DNA of 64,000 nucleotides, taken from JAHIGH01 sp964564035 (GTDB taxonomy: Bacteria > Patescibacteriota > Microgenomatia > Levybacterales > UBA12049). Of the stretch, positions 62,610-64,000 are shown one piece after another. The stretch is from positions 1-64,000 of the forward strand of contig CAZLZN010000004.1 in NCBI GenBank assembly GCA_964564035.1, read 5' to 3'. Made by a program: the position numbers and the translations under genes. Within the stretch, counting starts at the first letter, position 1; each line of letters begins with the position of its first letter. The notes under the pieces were generated by a model. That model searched no databases, was not told where the DNA came from, and saw only the letters and a program-made list of their open reading frames with translations.

Positions 62610-63824
62610 ATGATAACTCCTAAGACTCTCAAAGGATTCAGGGATTTTCTGCCAAATGAAGCGCGAAAAAGACAATATGTAATCGGTATTTTAAAGTCTG
62701 TTTTTGAGCTATATGGATTCGAGCCGCTCGAGACGCCCGTACTCGAGTATGAAGAGATACTGACAGGCAAATATGGCGATGAGGGAGATAAGCTGATGTA
62801 CCGGTTTGAAGATCATGGCAAGCGCAGAGTAGCTATGAGATATGACCAAACAGTGCCGCTTGCACGGGTCGCTTCCCAACACCAGAATGAAATTGTTTTT
62901 CCTTTTAAAAGATACCAGATTTCTCCGGTGTGGAGAGCAGAAAATACGCAGAAGGGGCGGTATCGAGAGTTTTTGCAGTGCGATATTGATACCGTCGGAA
63001 CCGATTCCATATTATCCGACGCGGAGATTATCGCAACCGCAGCAAAAAGCTTGGAAAAACTAGGATTTAAAGAATACAGAATTCTTATAAATGACAGGAA
63101 AGTGTTTAAAGGGATAGATCTAAAAGCTGTTTTGATAATTGATAAGCTGAAAAAAATCGGTGAAGAGGGAGTCAAAAATCAGCTGAATGAAGCCGGGTTT
63201 GATCATAAATTATTTGATGAAGTAAAGAATTCTACAATAAGCGACGGGTTGTCTTCGATTATTCAGCTAGTCAAAAAATCAGGTATTGGAGAAAAAAATC
63301 TGGTTTACTCCCCTACTCTTGCCCGGGGGCTTGATTATTATACAGGTATGATTTTTGAGATAGAAATTGACGGTTTTGCTACCGGATCAATTGGCGGGGG
63401 GGGGCGATATAATAATTTGATAGGGATCTTCGCGGGGCATGAGATACCGGCTATCGGGTTTGCTTTCGGGTTTGACAGAACAATCGAAGCAATGGATGCG
63501 CTTAACCTTTTCCCCGAATATTTAGCAGAGTCATCATCTGGATTGCTTGTGACGATTTTTTCCGATGAGTTGAGAAATAAGTCATTGGAGATTTGCAATC
63601 AACTTCGCGCGAATAAAATTAATTGTGAAATATTTATGTGTGAGATCAAGGAAAAAAACCCGCTTGAGAAACAACTCAAATACGCAGATCAGAAAAAGAT
63701 ACCGTATGCTTTGATCGTAGGTCCTGAGGAAGCTGAAAAAAATGTGTATACTCTAAAAAATTTGAAAACACGCGAGCAGACGCAGTACAACGCCGATCAG
63801 CTAATTTCATTTCTCCGGAAATAA
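62610..63824 (+). CDS. hisS: Histidyl-tRNA synthetase
   Basis: Class II aminoacyl-tRNA synthetase charging tRNA-His, 404 aa from ATG 62610 (MITPKTLKGFRDFLPNEARK). Motif 1 region FELYGFEPLETPVLEYEE; motif 2 QISPVWRAENTQKGRYREFL; the His-specific LARGLDYYTGMIFEIEI; motif 3 IPAIGFAFGFDRTIEAM; and a C-terminal anticodon-binding domain (GLLVTIFSDELRNKSLEICN). The start is chosen by the promoter position. It may be controlled through the repeats upstream. Confidence 0.96.
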   Translation: MITPKTLKGFRDFLPNEARKRQYVIGILKSVFELYGFEPLETPVLEYEEILTGKYGDEGDKLMYRFEDHGKRRVAMRYDQTVPLARVASQHQNEIVFPFKRYQISPVWRAENTQKGRYREFLQCDIDTVGTDSILSDAEIIATAAKSLEKLGFKEYRILINDRKVFKGIDLKAVLIIDKLKKIGEEGVKNQLNEAGFDHKLFDEVKNSTISDGLSSIIQLVKKSGIGEKNLVYSPTLARGLDYYTGMIFEIEIDGFATGSIGGGGRYNNLIGIFAGHEIPAIGFAFGFDRTIEAMDALNLFPEYLAESSSGLLVTIFSDELRNKSLEICNQLRANKINCEIFMCEIKEKNPLEKQLKYADQKKIPYALIVGPEEAEKNVYTLKNLKTREQTQYNADQLISFLRK

Positions 63825-63854
63825 GTGCTATATTGGTATTAGTCTTCATTTTTT

Positions 63855-64000
63855 ATGAAATTATCCAAAATTCAGCTTGCGGTTATCGCCTTAATTATTA
63901 CTAACATGATTTGGGGCGCGGCGTCGCCTATTTTCAAATGGTCGCTTGAAGAGATTTCTCCTTTTACTCTCGCTTTTTTGAGATTTTCAATCGCGGCATT
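63855..64000 (+). CDS. EamA-family (DMT) transporter, 5' part
   Basis: Starts MKLSKIQLAVIALIITNMIW, with the EamA-type first helix and WGAASPIFKWSLEEISPFTL then AFLRFSIAA. The window ends after about 48 codons. Probably an inner-membrane metabolite exporter of the 10-helix drug/metabolite family. Confidence 0.75.
   Translation, partial: MKLSKIQLAVIALIITNMIWGAASPIFKWSLEEISPFTLAFLRFSIAA

Overview
This 64-kb window looks like chromosomal DNA from a small-genome, AT-rich bacterium, most likely a Candidate Phyla Radiation (Patescibacteria) member, possibly Microgenomates-like. That placement is an inference from gene style: compact operons, LytR_C-type envelope proteins, a small MBL-like protein lacking metal ligands, DUF5666/SIMPL/Kelch-type secreted proteins and many small unknown proteins. 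There is no rRNA gene to confirm it. Nothing looks phage-borne or plasmid-borne, and no intact IS or CRISPR is visible.

Layout. 0-5.3 kb: gyrB-ppa-gyrA. 5.3-7.7 kb: a hypothetical gene, folD and an arginase-family gene on the opposite strand. 7.8-27.7 kb: a dispersed but complete de novo UMP pathway (pyrB, carA, carB, pyrC, pyrD, pyrF, pyrE), interrupted by envelope and secreted-protein genes. These include an 1180-aa secreted Kelch/lipase protein, a tandem family of tiny membrane proteins with a frameshifted copy, and a decayed fragment of a second lipase gene. 27.7-33.3 kb: SIMPL protein, Xer recombinase, an orphan PAS/GAF histidine kinase and a GH37-type trehalase. 33.3-34.7 kb: a 1.4-kb gene-free AT-rich region with palindromic repeats and a DnaA-box match. 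34.7-47.6 kb: mostly minus-strand operons (yebC-membrane protein; efp-MFS-membrane protein-rluA-lytR_C; pepA; tldE/tldD; HAD; maf) and tRNA-Leu(CAA). 47.6-64 kb: wall-precursor genes (ddl, murF-like), dnaB, secreted DUF5666 and Ig-like proteins, LOG protein, M24 peptidase, hisS and the start of an EamA transporter.

Genome-scale patterns. (1) Degenerate heptanucleotide tandem arrays recur at about ten loci, often as facing inverted pairs, and also in frame inside folD, murF and pepP. One facing pair flanks a four-helix-bundle (S23/IVP/Avd-family) gene between carA and carB, which suggests a small mobile unit. (2) Many genes have a sigma70-type -10 box only 6-10 nt before ATG, implying leaderless mRNAs; others have strong Shine-Dalgarno sites. 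(3) Genes left of about 28.5 kb are mostly + and genes from 34.7 to 53 kb mostly -. They converge near a dif-like 28-mer placed just downstream of the Xer gene, so this may be the replication terminus. (4) The divergent hisS/small-gene spacer carries three copies of an operator-like motif overlapping both -35 boxes.
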